Source: DATBVX01 sp035263105
GTDB taxonomy: Bacteria; Pseudomonadota; Gammaproteobacteria; Steroidobacterales; Steroidobacteraceae
Assembly (NCBI GenBank): GCA_035263105.1
Contig: DATFRO010000034.1
Location: forward strand, 1-64,000
Reading direction: 5' to 3'
DNA length: 64,000 nt
The notes under the pieces: generated by a model
Databases searched by the model: none
The model's input: only the letters and a program-made list of their open reading frames with translations
What the model was told of the DNA's origin: nothing
In this document: positions 8,882 to 16,736 of the stretch, in pieces
How positions within the stretch are numbered: the stretch's first letter is position 1
Layout: every line of letters begins with the position of its first letter
Made by a program: the position numbers and the translations under genes

Positions 8882-9939
8882 GCTGCACCCAGCGCGGCGA
8901 GCAGCCTGTCGTTCTGCTCCGCCGTGCCGATGGTGATACGCAGGCAGTTTTCGAGCGTCGCGCGGCGCCGCAGGTCGCGCACGAGGAGGCCGCGCTCGAC
9001 CGCGGCGCGGAAGGCGCGATCCGCGTCGGTGCAACGGATGAGGAGGAAGTTGGCGGAGCTCGGCCAGATTTCCGCAACCAGCGCCGAGGTACGAAGGGCC
9101 GCCGCCACCCGTTCGCGCTCGGCGATGACCCCCTCCATTTTGGCTCGGGCCATTGCCAGGTGAGGCGGTTCCAATGCCGCCAGGGCCGCATCGAGCGTGG
9201 GAGAGGGCACGGCATAAGGCGGAATCAGTCGGCGCAGCAGACTCACCACCGGCGGGTCCGCCAGCAGCACACCACAGCGCGCACCGGCCAGCGCATAGGC
9301 CTTCGAGAGCGTGCGCAGGACCACGAGGTTCACGTGGTTCTCTAGCAGCGCCGAAAAGCTCTCCGCATTGGAGAACTCCCCATACGCCTCGTCGACCACC
9401 ACCACGGCCTCGTCGGCTAGCCGCGCCACGATCCGCTCGATCACCGCGGAGTCGAGCAGGTTGCCCGTGGGATTGTTCGGGGAGCAGAGAAAGAGCAATT
9501 TCGTGCCCGGGCGCCAGCTCCCGAGGATCGCGGCTTCATCGAGAGCGAAACCGCGCGCGCGATCGAGCGGCACCTCGATCACTTCGGCGCCCTGGATGCG
9601 CGCTGCTACCTCGTACATGCCGAACGTCGGGGGACACACCATGATCTGGTCCTGCTGTGCGCGGCAGAAGGCGCGCACCAGCAGATCGATCGCTTCATCG
9701 CTCCCTCGACCGACCAGGACCTGTTCGGGCGCGACGTCGTAGAGATCGGCAAGTTGATCGATCAGGCGTTGAGGCTGCGGCTCGGGGTAGCGGTTGAGCC
9801 CGGCCGGGGAATTGTCGCCGGGCGCGCGCCACGGCAGTTCGTTGGCGTGCAAGCGCTCGAGCGTCGGTTCCCATTCGGCGTGACTGTATGGCACGAGATC
9901 GAGCAACTCCGGGCGGGCCAGGTGCAGCACGCTGCTCAT
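8878..9939 (-). CDS. hisC: Histidinol-phosphate aminotransferase HisC
   Basis: A 353-residue fold-type I PLP aminotransferase acting at step 7. The PLP lysine is in RTLSKAYALAGARCG, and the pyridine-binding segment shows SPNNPTGNLL and VVVDEAYGEF. Length is normal. The chosen ATG at 9939 overlaps the hisD stop by four bases; the longer upstream frame is a shadow of hisD. Confidence 0.96.
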   Translation of the reverse strand: MSSVLHLARPELLDLVPYSHAEWEPTLERLHANELPWRAPGDNSPAGLNRYPEPQPQRLIDQLADLYDVAPEQVLVGRGSDEAIDLLVRAFCRAQQDQIMVCPPTFGMYEVAARIQGAEVIEVPLDRARGFALDEAAILGSWRPGTKLLFLCSPNNPTGNLLDSAVIERIVARLADEAVVVVDEAYGEFSNAESFSALLENHVNLVVLRTLSKAYALAGARCGVLLADPPVVSLLRRLIPPYAVPSPTLDAALAALEPPHLAMARAKMEGVIAERERVAAALRTSALVAEIWPSSANFLLIRCTDADRAFRAAVERGLLVRDLRRRATLENCLRITIGTAEQNDRLLAALGAA

Positions 9940-11252
9940 GCGACACCGCGCGCGGCCAATGCCTTGAGCCGGATCGACACCGCGTTCGCGTGTGCATCGA
10001 GCCCCTCGAGCATGGCCAGCGTCTGGGCCGTCGGTCCGAGGACATCGAGACCAGCCGGAGTCAGCTCCTGGACGGTGAGGTGACGCAGGAAGTCCGCGAC
10101 CGAGAGCCCGCTGTAGCAGCGCGCGGCGCCGCCCGTGGGCAGCACATGGTTGGTCCCGGTGCAGTAGTCGCCCATCGGTTCCGGCGACCACGCACCCAGG
10201 AACACGGAACCGGCGGCTTGCACTTGTGCGAGCCAGTGCCGGGGATCGCGGACCTGCAGGATCAGATGCTCGGGCGCGTAGGCATTGCTCACGACCAATG
10301 CCGTGGCGAGATCGCTCACCACGATGAAGCGAGCGCTCGCTAATGACTGTCGCACGATCTCGCGGCGCGACAGCGTCGTCGTCTGTGTTTCGATCTGCGA
10401 CAGGACGTCGCGCGCGAGCGCCGACGAAGTCGTGACCAGGACGGCCTGCGCATCCGGGCTGTGCTCAGCCTGGGCGAGCAGGTCAGCAGCTACGAAGTCG
10501 GCGCGCGCCGTCTCGTCGGCAATCACCAGCACTTCGGACGGCCCTGCCGGGAGGTCACAGGCCGCGCCTTGCGGATCGCGCGCCACCAGCAGCTTTGCCG
10601 CCGTCACCCAGGCGTTGCCCGGTCCGAAGACCTTGTCCGTCTTCGGCACAGCTTGCGTGCCGTACGCCATGGCGGCGATCGCCTGCGCGCCGCCGACCTT
10701 GAAGATGCGCTCGATGCCGCACTGTTGCGCGACATAGAGGGTGGCCGGATCCGCGCGCCCGTCGGGTCGCGGCGGCGTGCACAGCACGCGCACGGGGCAG
10801 CCCGCGATCTGTGCCGGGACACCCAGCATGATGGCGGTGGAGGGGAGCGGGGCGCTGCCTGCTGGCACGTAAAGACCCACCGCGGCTAGCGGCACGCTGT
10901 GCCGTTCGCAGAGCACACCCGGCATGGTCTCGATGGCGAGCGCCGCAGAGGCTTGCGCGGCATGAAAGCGGCGCACATTGGCGATGGCTCGATCCAGCGC
11001 TGCTCGCGCTGCGCCTGGCAACTCATCAGTGGCCGACTGCAACTGCGCATCGCTCACCGCGAGCGCGTCGAGCGGCACGTCATCGAGTTCGACGGTGATT
11101 TCACGCAAGGCGGCGTCGCCGCCCCGGCGCACCCGATCAATCAGGGCCTGGGCGCTCGCGAACACTTCGGCGTGCAGAGCACTTCCCGGTCGCTGCAGCG
11201 TCGCGGCACGCTCGGCTTCGGTCAGCTGGTTCCAGAGGAGGAGGGCAGGCAT
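9936..11252 (-). CDS. hisD: Histidinol dehydrogenase HisD
   Basis: A 438-residue zinc- and NAD-dependent dehydrogenase for the last two oxidations, L-histidinol to histidine. Recognisable stretches are FGPGNAWVTAAK, PAGPSEVLVIADE, AEHSPDAQAVLV and the C-terminal PTGGAARCYSGLSV. The ATG at 11252 has a GGAGGAGGGC-type site just upstream. It follows hisG after a 10-base gap, the only real gap inside the operon. Confidence 0.96.
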   Translation of the reverse strand: MPALLLWNQLTEAERAATLQRPGSALHAEVFASAQALIDRVRRGGDAALREITVELDDVPLDALAVSDAQLQSATDELPGAARAALDRAIANVRRFHAAQASAALAIETMPGVLCERHSVPLAAVGLYVPAGSAPLPSTAIMLGVPAQIAGCPVRVLCTPPRPDGRADPATLYVAQQCGIERIFKVGGAQAIAAMAYGTQAVPKTDKVFGPGNAWVTAAKLLVARDPQGAACDLPAGPSEVLVIADETARADFVAADLLAQAEHSPDAQAVLVTTSSALARDVLSQIETQTTTLSRREIVRQSLASARFIVVSDLATALVVSNAYAPEHLILQVRDPRHWLAQVQAAGSVFLGAWSPEPMGDYCTGTNHVLPTGGAARCYSGLSVADFLRHLTVQELTPAGLDVLGPTAQTLAMLEGLDAHANAVSIRLKALAARGVA

Positions 11253-11262
11253 TGCGAGATCT

Positions 11263-12162
11263 CTAAGCCAGCATCTTCTCGACGGGCAATACGAGGACCG
11301 CGCTCGCCCCCGCGCTCTTCAGGCTTTCCAGGGTCTCCCAGAACACCGTCTCGCGGCACACGGCATGGACCGCGACCTTGTCGTCGAAACCTTCGAGCGG
11401 AATGACCGTGGGCGACTCGCTTCCCGGCAGCAGGCGCTTGATCTCGGGGAGCGCAGAGCGCGGCGCATGCAGCATGATGTACTTGCTCTCCTTGACCTGC
11501 TGTACACCATCGATGCGCAGCAGGAGACGCCGCACCCAGTCCTGCTTCTCCTCGGGCAACGGCACCGGCGTGCGAATGATCGTGGCCTGCGACTCGAGAA
11601 CGGTTTCGACTTCCCGCAGGTGATTCGCCAGCAAGGTCGAGCCGCTCGACACCAGGTCGCAGACGTAGTCGGCGCGCCCGAGCCGGGGAGCGATCTCCAC
11701 CGCTCCGGACAGAGTCACGACTTCAGCCTGGATCTGCCGCTCACGCAGGAACCTGCCCAGTGTGTGCGGGTACGTCGTGGCGATGCGCTTGCCTTGCAGA
11801 TCCGCATCGCCCGCGTAGCTGGTCTCGTCTGGCACGGCAATCGCCAGCCGACAACGACCGAAGTCGAGCAACTGGATCTGCTCGAAGCGGGCGGCGCCGC
11901 CGCGCGCCTGGAGCGCGAGACGCTTTTCCTCGATGACGTTGAGGCCGACGATGCCGAGGTCGCAGACGTCTTCCTGCACCAGGTCGGGAATGTCGTCGTC
12001 ACGAACGAACAGCACATCGAGCGGCATGTTTTCGCCGTAACACAGGAGCTGGTCCTTGCCGCGGCTGTACTTGAGTCCGCAGCGCACCAGCAGGTCCAGG
12101 GAGTTATCCGTGAGGCGGCCGGATTTCTGCACGGCCACCTTCAATCGTTGACGCTTGTCCAT
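11263..12162 (-). CDS. hisG: ATP phosphoribosyltransferase HisG, long form
   Basis: A 299-residue HisG of the long type, catalysing the committed step ATP + PRPP. The catalytic part begins VAVQKSGRLTDNSLDLL and includes SGSTLLANHLREV. A C-terminal ACT-like regulatory domain, which binds histidine in this family, occupies about the last 80 residues, so feedback inhibition is expected. The ATG at 12162 shares one base with the stop of the upstream yerC-type regulator gene. Confidence 0.95.
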   Translation of the reverse strand: MDKRQRLKVAVQKSGRLTDNSLDLLVRCGLKYSRGKDQLLCYGENMPLDVLFVRDDDIPDLVQEDVCDLGIVGLNVIEEKRLALQARGGAARFEQIQLLDFGRCRLAIAVPDETSYAGDADLQGKRIATTYPHTLGRFLRERQIQAEVVTLSGAVEIAPRLGRADYVCDLVSSGSTLLANHLREVETVLESQATIIRTPVPLPEEKQDWVRRLLLRIDGVQQVKESKYIMLHAPRSALPEIKRLLPGSESPTVIPLEGFDDKVAVHAVCRETVFWETLESLKSAGASAVLVLPVEKMLA

Positions 12163-12470
12163 CAGCGGCTCTTCAGGCGCGACACCGCGGTGGCATAGCC
12201 ACCGTTGCCGGCGACGACGTAGCGGGCGACACGCCCGATGGTGGTGACACTCACGCCCGTGAGGCGGTGGATCTCGCGGTAGGGCATGTCCTTCTGCAGG
12301 TATTCGACCACCGACCAGCGATCGGCCATCGCCTGCAGTTCCGCGGGCGTGCACAGGTCGCGGAAGAACTCACGGCATTCCTCGACGCTGCGCAGGGTGA
12401 GGATGGCCCCGTAGAGGGCTCGCTCGGCGAGCTGCTCCTGGCGCTGGCTGACATCGCGGTGCAGTTTCAT
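12162..12470 (-). CDS. YerC/YecD family TrpR-related DNA-binding protein
   Basis: A 102-residue protein of the TrpR superfamily (YerC/YecD branch). The helix-turn-helix lies around MPYREIHRLTGVSVTTIGRVARYV at residues 62-85, preceded by CTPAELQAMADRW. It is the first gene of the his operon and overlaps hisG by one base. That suggests it controls his expression and its own. A palindrome sits 18 bases upstream of its start at 12488-12513. The ligand is unknown; histidine is an obvious guess but is not shown by the sequence. Confidence 0.9.
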   Translation of the reverse strand: MKLHRDVSQRQEQLAERALYGAILTLRSVEECREFFRDLCTPAELQAMADRWSVVEYLQKDMPYREIHRLTGVSVTTIGRVARYVVAGNGGYATAVSRLKSR

Positions 12471-12487
12471 GGTGTGGGCTGGTCCGT

Positions 12488-12513
12488 GTACTAGTGCGTT
12501 AATACGTTAGTAC
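12488..12513. promoter_or_regulatory. Palindromic operator candidate of the his operon
   Basis: A 26-bp interrupted palindrome, GTACTA-N14-TAGTAC, centred on TTAA at 12499-12502, ends 18 bases upstream of the YerC-type gene. Its outer arms resemble the ACTAGT-rich operator bound by TrpR in E. coli. On the minus strand it covers the AT-rich TACTAA and TATTAA hexamers that are the likeliest -10 elements. Position, symmetry and family similarity fit an autoregulatory site for the YerC/YecD protein. Binding itself is inferred. Confidence 0.55.
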
Positions 12514-12552
12514 ATTGGAAGGCGATCCCGCAACTGATTTTCCGGGCTTTTC

Positions 12553-12582
12553 TTGACGTGGCGGTCCCGGCGCCCGTAGACT
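12553..12582 (+). promoter_or_regulatory. Sigma-70 promoter of metX-metB
   Basis: TTGACG at 12553-12558 and TAGACT at 12577-12582 are separated by 18 bases. Transcription would begin at about 12589-12591, exactly where the SAM-I riboswitch begins. The agreement of promoter and aptamer start supports both calls. Confidence 0.7.
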
Positions 12583-12590
12583 GGCCGCCA

Positions 12591-12707
12591 CTCATCGAGA
12601 CCGGCTGAGGGACAAGGCCCTTGGAAGCCGGGGCAACCGTCGAAGCCAACCCCTTCGAAAAGGTGCCAACTCCTGCGGAGTCGCCCCGGCGGGCTCCGGC
12701 AGATGAG
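12591..12707 (+). promoter_or_regulatory. SAM-I (S-box) riboswitch aptamer
   Basis: Helix P1 is formed by CTCATC at 12591-12596 and GATGAG at 12702-12707. Between them are the hallmark S-box blocks in the right order: GAGGGAC at 12607-12613, GAAGCCGGGGCAACC at 12624-12638 and AAAAGGTGCCAACTCC at 12658-12673. SAM-I riboswitches sense S-adenosylmethionine and shut off methionine genes, and a metX homologue follows directly. Whether it acts on transcription or translation is not clear from this sequence. Confidence 0.92.
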
Positions 12708-12834
12708 GTGCAGCGAGGCTCCCTTGCTCAGGCAAGGATGTTGGTCGCCGCAACTCCCCCCAAGCGGATCTTCCGCAGGGGTTCCGATGAGTGGAACCCA
12801 TCCGGCTGTTTTGCCGGCGCGAGAAGGTCTGAAG
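12708..12834 (+). promoter_or_regulatory. Expression platform between the SAM-I aptamer and metX
   Basis: The 127-base leader after the aptamer holds several hairpins. CCTTGC/GCAAGG is at 12722-12737. GGGTTCC/GGAACCC is at 12779-12799, with a seven-base loop. A GCCGG-type stem lies near 12801-12818. There is no clear U-tract, so a classic intrinsic terminator is not obvious. The loop of the middle hairpin contains a second GATGAG at 12786-12791, identical to the 3' strand of P1, and could compete for CTCATC. The ribosome-binding site GAGAAGG lies near 12821. Confidence 0.45.
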
Positions 12835-13872
12835 ATGCAGTCGCAAGCCGAATCCGCTGAACCGCGCGTCCTGCCCGAGGCAGGGGCGCTCTCAACACGC
12901 GAGGGCGTGCTCGAAGTTCCCGGCCTGCTCGAGCTGCACCACGGCGCCACGCTGCAAGGCGCGCGCCTCGCGTGGCGGCTGGCGGGCGCGGCCGGGGCGC
13001 CGATCGTCCTGGCACTCGGGGGGATCTCGGCCCATCGCGTGGTCTATTCAGAAGGGGAGATGCATCGCGGCTGGTGGGACAGCGTGGTCGGGCCCGCACG
13101 GGCGCTCGATAGCACGCGGTTTCGGATCCTCGGCATCGATTATCTCGGCGGCAGCGGCGCCACGACCGGTCCGCGGGCGGGCGAGCGTTTCCCGAGCCTG
13201 AGCAGCTACGACCAGGCGGGGCTCGTGTTGCGTCTCCTCAATCACCTCGGCATCGCACGCCTGCACGCCATTGCGGGCGCTTCCTACGGAGGGATGGTCG
13301 CGCTCGCGTTCGCGGAACGTTACGCGGAGCGCGTGGAGCGCCTGCTGGTCATCGGTGCCAGCGATGCCACGCACCCGATGGCGACCGCATGGCGCTCAGT
13401 TCAGCGTCGACTGGTGCGTTATGCCCTGAACCACGGCGAAGGGGCGCGCGGACTCGAACTCGCACGCGCGCTGGCGATGGCGACGTATCGCAGTCCCGAA
13501 GAGTTTGCCGCGCGCTTTCGCGCGCCGCCCGAAGCGACTGCAGAGGGTTTCGAGTTCGCGGTCGAGCGTTATCTCTTCGCGCGCGGCGCTGACTACGCGA
13601 CGCAGTACCGCGCCGAGTCTTTCCTGTGTCTTTCGGAGTCCATAGACCTGCACAGTGTGGAGGCGGCCCGCATCCGGGTTCCGACCACGGTGATCGGCGT
13701 GCGCGAGGATCAACTCGTGCCGCTTGCCGATCTGCGCGCGCTCTGCGCGCGTTTGCAACCTCATGCGCGCCTGATCGAGATTTCGTCGATCTACGGACAC
13801 GACGCGTTCCTCAAAGAAGCGGGACAACTCGAGCCCGTGTTCCACAACTGCCTGGAGACTGTCCATGAGTGA
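12835..13872 (+). CDS. metX: MetX-type homoserine O-acyltransferase
   Basis: A 345-residue alpha/beta-hydrolase-fold acyltransferase that activates homoserine for methionine synthesis. The nucleophile elbow GASYGGM places the catalytic serine at about residue 150. The oxyanion-type GGISAHRV stretch is near 62-69. The Asp and His are in VREDQLVP and YGHDAFLKE. The acyl donor cannot be read reliably; xanthomonad MetX-like enzymes have been reported to use succinyl-CoA. The ATG at 12835 has GAGAAGG upstream; an in-frame ATG at 12703 lies inside the riboswitch and is rejected. It overlaps metB by eight bases. Confidence 0.9.
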   Translation: MQSQAESAEPRVLPEAGALSTREGVLEVPGLLELHHGATLQGARLAWRLAGAAGAPIVLALGGISAHRVVYSEGEMHRGWWDSVVGPARALDSTRFRILGIDYLGGSGATTGPRAGERFPSLSSYDQAGLVLRLLNHLGIARLHAIAGASYGGMVALAFAERYAERVERLLVIGASDATHPMATAWRSVQRRLVRYALNHGEGARGLELARALAMATYRSPEEFAARFRAPPEATAEGFEFAVERYLFARGADYATQYRAESFLCLSESIDLHSVEAARIRVPTTVIGVREDQLVPLADLRALCARLQPHARLIEISSIYGHDAFLKEAGQLEPVFHNCLETVHE

Positions 13873-15070
13873 ACAGTGGCAACCGGCGACGCGCGCAGTG
13901 CGCGCAGCCATCGAATCCGATGCCGCCACCGGGGCCGTGGTCCCGCCGATTCACCTGACGTCGACGTTCGCGTTTCGCAGCTTCGGCGACAAGGGTCCGT
14001 ACGACTACACGCGTTCGGGAAATCCGACTCGCGATGCCCTCGGCGAAGCACTCTCCGCCCTCGAAGGCGGCGCAGGAGCGATCGTGACGAGCTCCGGCAT
14101 GGCCGCGATCACCACGGTCTGTCATCTGTTGGGGCCGGGCGACCTGATGATCGCGCCGCACGATTGCTACGGCGGGACCTATCGGCTGTTCAGTGCGCTG
14201 GCTCGCAAGCAGCACTTCAATGTCGAATTCATCGACCAGACAGACGCCGAGGCGCTGCGGGCTGCCTGCGCACAGAAGCCGAAGCTCATCTGGGTCGAAA
14301 CGCCGAGCAATCCGCTCCTGCGCATCGTCGATATCCGCGCGGTGGCTCGCCTCGCGCAGGCCTGTAACGCGCTGCTGGTCGTCGACAACACATTCCTGTC
14401 GCCGGGCTGGCAGCAACCCATCCGCCTGGGCGCGGATCTCGTCGTTCACTCGACCACGAAGTATCTCAATGGGCACAGCGATGTCGTCGGCGGCGCGGTG
14501 ATCACTCGTACCGCGCAACTCCATGAACAGCTGGCGTGGTGGGCGAACTGCCTGGGGCTCACGGGCGCGCCATTCGACAGCTACCTGACGCTGCGCGGCC
14601 TGCGAACGCTGCAGGCGCGACTCGCGGTACACGAGCAGAATGCCCGCTCGCTCGTGGAGCTGCTGCTGGCGAGCCCGCTGGTCGCGCGGGTGCACTACCC
14701 GGGGATCGCGACCCATCCCGGTCACAGCGTGGCCACCGCGCAGCAATCCGGCTATGGCGCGATGATCAGTTTCGAGCTCAAGGGCGGTACCGATGCAGTG
14801 GCGGCATTCCTCGCGGGCCTGCGCTGCTTCTCATTGGCCGAGTCGCTCGGCGGTGTCGAGAGCCTGATCGCGCACCCGGCCTCGATGACGCATGCCGCGA
14901 TGGATGCCGAGGCGCGACGCGTGGCGGGAATCTCCGATGCGCTCCTGCGCATTTCCGTCGGTATCGAAGCGGCTGAAGACCTGCGCGCGGATATCGCAGC
15001 AGGACTCGAGCGCGTCAATTCGCTGACAGCGTCGGCTCCTGCGGCTGAGCTCGCTCGCGCCGCCTGCTGA
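13865..15070 (+). CDS. metB: Cystathionine gamma-synthase / O-acylhomoserine thiol-lyase family
   Basis: A 401-residue Cys/Met-metabolism PLP enzyme. The PLP lysine is in HSTTKYLNGHSDVVGG, and further family segments are LIWVETPSNPLLRI and RLSVGIE-like ends. Placed directly after metX under the same SAM-I riboswitch, it most likely uses O-succinyl- or O-acetylhomoserine with cysteine (MetB) or with sulfide (MetZ/MetY). Sequence alone does not decide which. It ends 17 bases from the convergent leuB stop. Confidence 0.9.
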   Translation: MSEQWQPATRAVRAAIESDAATGAVVPPIHLTSTFAFRSFGDKGPYDYTRSGNPTRDALGEALSALEGGAGAIVTSSGMAAITTVCHLLGPGDLMIAPHDCYGGTYRLFSALARKQHFNVEFIDQTDAEALRAACAQKPKLIWVETPSNPLLRIVDIRAVARLAQACNALLVVDNTFLSPGWQQPIRLGADLVVHSTTKYLNGHSDVVGGAVITRTAQLHEQLAWWANCLGLTGAPFDSYLTLRGLRTLQARLAVHEQNARSLVELLLASPLVARVHYPGIATHPGHSVATAQQSGYGAMISFELKGGTDAVAAFLAGLRCFSLAESLGGVESLIAHPASMTHAAMDAEARRVAGISDALLRISVGIEAAEDLRADIAAGLERVNSLTASAPAAELARAAC

Positions 15071-15087
15071 GGCGCGCCCCGGGAAAC

Positions 15088-16149
15088 CTAGTCGAGCGCC
15101 GCGAGCACGGCGTCAGCGGCTGCGCGCGTACCGAGCGATGGGGCGCCAGGCGGTGCGATATCGCGGGTGCGCGCCCCGGCGTCGATCGCACGATTCACCG
15201 CGGATTCGAGCCGCTGTGCTTCCCGCTCCAATCCCAGCGAATGCCGCAGCAACAACGCGACACTCAGGATGGTCGCGAAGGGATTCGCAATGCCGCGTCC
15301 CGCGATGTCAGGCGCGGAGCCGTGAATCGGCTCATAGAGCCCACGTTTGCCCTCTCCAAGGGACGCTGAGGGCAGCAGCCCCATCGATCCCGCCAGCATC
15401 GAAGCCTCGTCGGTGAGGATGTCACCGAACATGTTCTCCGTGACGAGCACGTCGAAATCCGCCGGGCGCCGCAGCAGGTGCATCGCGGCGGTATCGACCA
15501 GCATGTGCTCGAAAGAGACCTGCGGAAAGTCGCTCTTGAAAACGCGCTCGGCGACCGAGCGCCACAGGCGCGAGGTCTCCAGGACGTTGGCCTTGTCGAC
15601 CGACACCACGCGACGCTTGCGACGCATCGCGAGATTTCCCGCGACGCGAACGATGCGCTCGATCTCGCCGGTCGTGTACTCGCACAGGTCCGTCGCGGAG
15701 GAATCGGTGCGGGTCTTCTTTCCAAAGTAGATTCCACCGGTCAGCTCGCGCACCACCATGATGTCGACGCCGCGCAGGAGCTCGGTCTTCAGCGGAGAAG
15801 CGTCGAGCAGGGCAGGGTGAGGCGCCACGGGTCGCAGGTTGGCGTACAGGCCGAGCCCTTGCCGCAGCCCGAGGAGACCCTGCTCGGGTCGCACACGGGC
15901 ATTCGGATCCGACCACTTCGGTCCACCGATCGCCCCGAGCAGCACCGCGTCCGCACGCTTGCAGAGACTGAGAGTCGGCTCGGGTAATGCATCACCGTAC
16001 GCGTCGATCGCCGCGCCGCCGAGCAGTGCTTCCTGCAATTCGAACTGGTGACCGAAGCGCTCGGCGACTGCCTGCAGACAGCGCACGCCTTCGGCGGTCA
16101 CCTCCGGGCCGACGCCGTCGCCCGCGAGCACGGCAATCAGCGCTTTCAC
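15088..16149 (-). CDS. leuB: 3-isopropylmalate dehydrogenase
   Basis: A 353-residue decarboxylating dehydrogenase of the isocitrate/isopropylmalate family, the third leucine-specific step. It begins VKALIAVLAGDGVGPEV from a GTG at 16149 and includes RELTGGIYFGKK and HGSAPDIAGRGIANP. The GTG overlaps the leuD stop by four bases, which sets the start; the longer open frame runs through leuD. It is the last gene of the ilv-leu operon. Confidence 0.96.
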   Translation of the reverse strand: MKALIAVLAGDGVGPEVTAEGVRCLQAVAERFGHQFELQEALLGGAAIDAYGDALPEPTLSLCKRADAVLLGAIGGPKWSDPNARVRPEQGLLGLRQGLGLYANLRPVAPHPALLDASPLKTELLRGVDIMVVRELTGGIYFGKKTRTDSSATDLCEYTTGEIERIVRVAGNLAMRRKRRVVSVDKANVLETSRLWRSVAERVFKSDFPQVSFEHMLVDTAAMHLLRRPADFDVLVTENMFGDILTDEASMLAGSMGLLPSASLGEGKRGLYEPIHGSAPDIAGRGIANPFATILSVALLLRHSLGLEREAQRLESAVNRAIDAGARTRDIAPPGAPSLGTRAAADAVLAALD

Positions 16150-16736
16150 GCCCGCGTGCGCTCGAACTGCGCGATCCGCTCGCGTTGCGCGAGCAGGTAA
16201 CCGAGCTCGTCGATGCCATGGAGCAGGCAATAACGCGCGAAAGACTCGAGTTCGAACCGCGTGAAACGCCCTTCGGGCAACTGGAGCCTCAGCTGCTCGA
16301 GATCGATATCGAGCTCGGCGCCCGGATGCTCGAGCAGCCAGCGACTGGTCGCGTCGTCGACCACGATCGGCAGCAGACCGTTCTTCAGTGAGTTGCTGCG
16401 GAAGATATCGGCGATCTCGGTGCTGATGACGGCCCGGATGCCGTAGTCGAGCAGCGCCCACGGCGCGTGCTCGCGCGAAGAACCGCAACCGAAATTGCGC
16501 CCCGCGACGAGGATCTGGCAGCCGCGTGCCTGCGGCTGGTTGAGAACGAAGTCGGGCCGCGGGCTGCCGTCCGCCTGGTAGCGCCAGTCATTGAAGAGCC
16601 AGGTGCCGAGACCCTCGCGCGTCGTGGTGGTCAGGAAACGCGCGGGAATGATCTGGTCGGTATCGATGTTGTTGGCCGGCATGACCACCGTGCGCGAGTG
16701 AATACTCCGGACCGGTTCACGGACCGACGGGCTCAC
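16146..16736 (-). CDS. leuD: 3-isopropylmalate dehydratase small subunit
   Basis: A 196-residue swivel-domain subunit partnering LeuC. Family motifs include NNIDTDQIIPARFL and the GRNFGCGSSREHAPWAL segment. The start is a GTG at 16736 overlapping the leuC stop by four bases; the extra upstream frame is a leuC shadow. It is slightly short against the usual 200-215 residues, with no visible loss of conserved parts. Confidence 0.95.
   Translation of the reverse strand: MSPSVREPVRSIHSRTVVMPANNIDTDQIIPARFLTTTTREGLGTWLFNDWRYQADGSPRPDFVLNQPQARGCQILVAGRNFGCGSSREHAPWALLDYGIRAVISTEIADIFRSNSLKNGLLPIVVDDATSRWLLEHPGAELDIDLEQLRLQLPEGRFTRFELESFARYCLLHGIDELGYLLAQRERIAQFERTRA

Noticed and set aside
12703..12834. 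metX starting at ATG 12703
   Set aside because: That ATG is inside helix P1 of the riboswitch, and the added residues match nothing in MetX.
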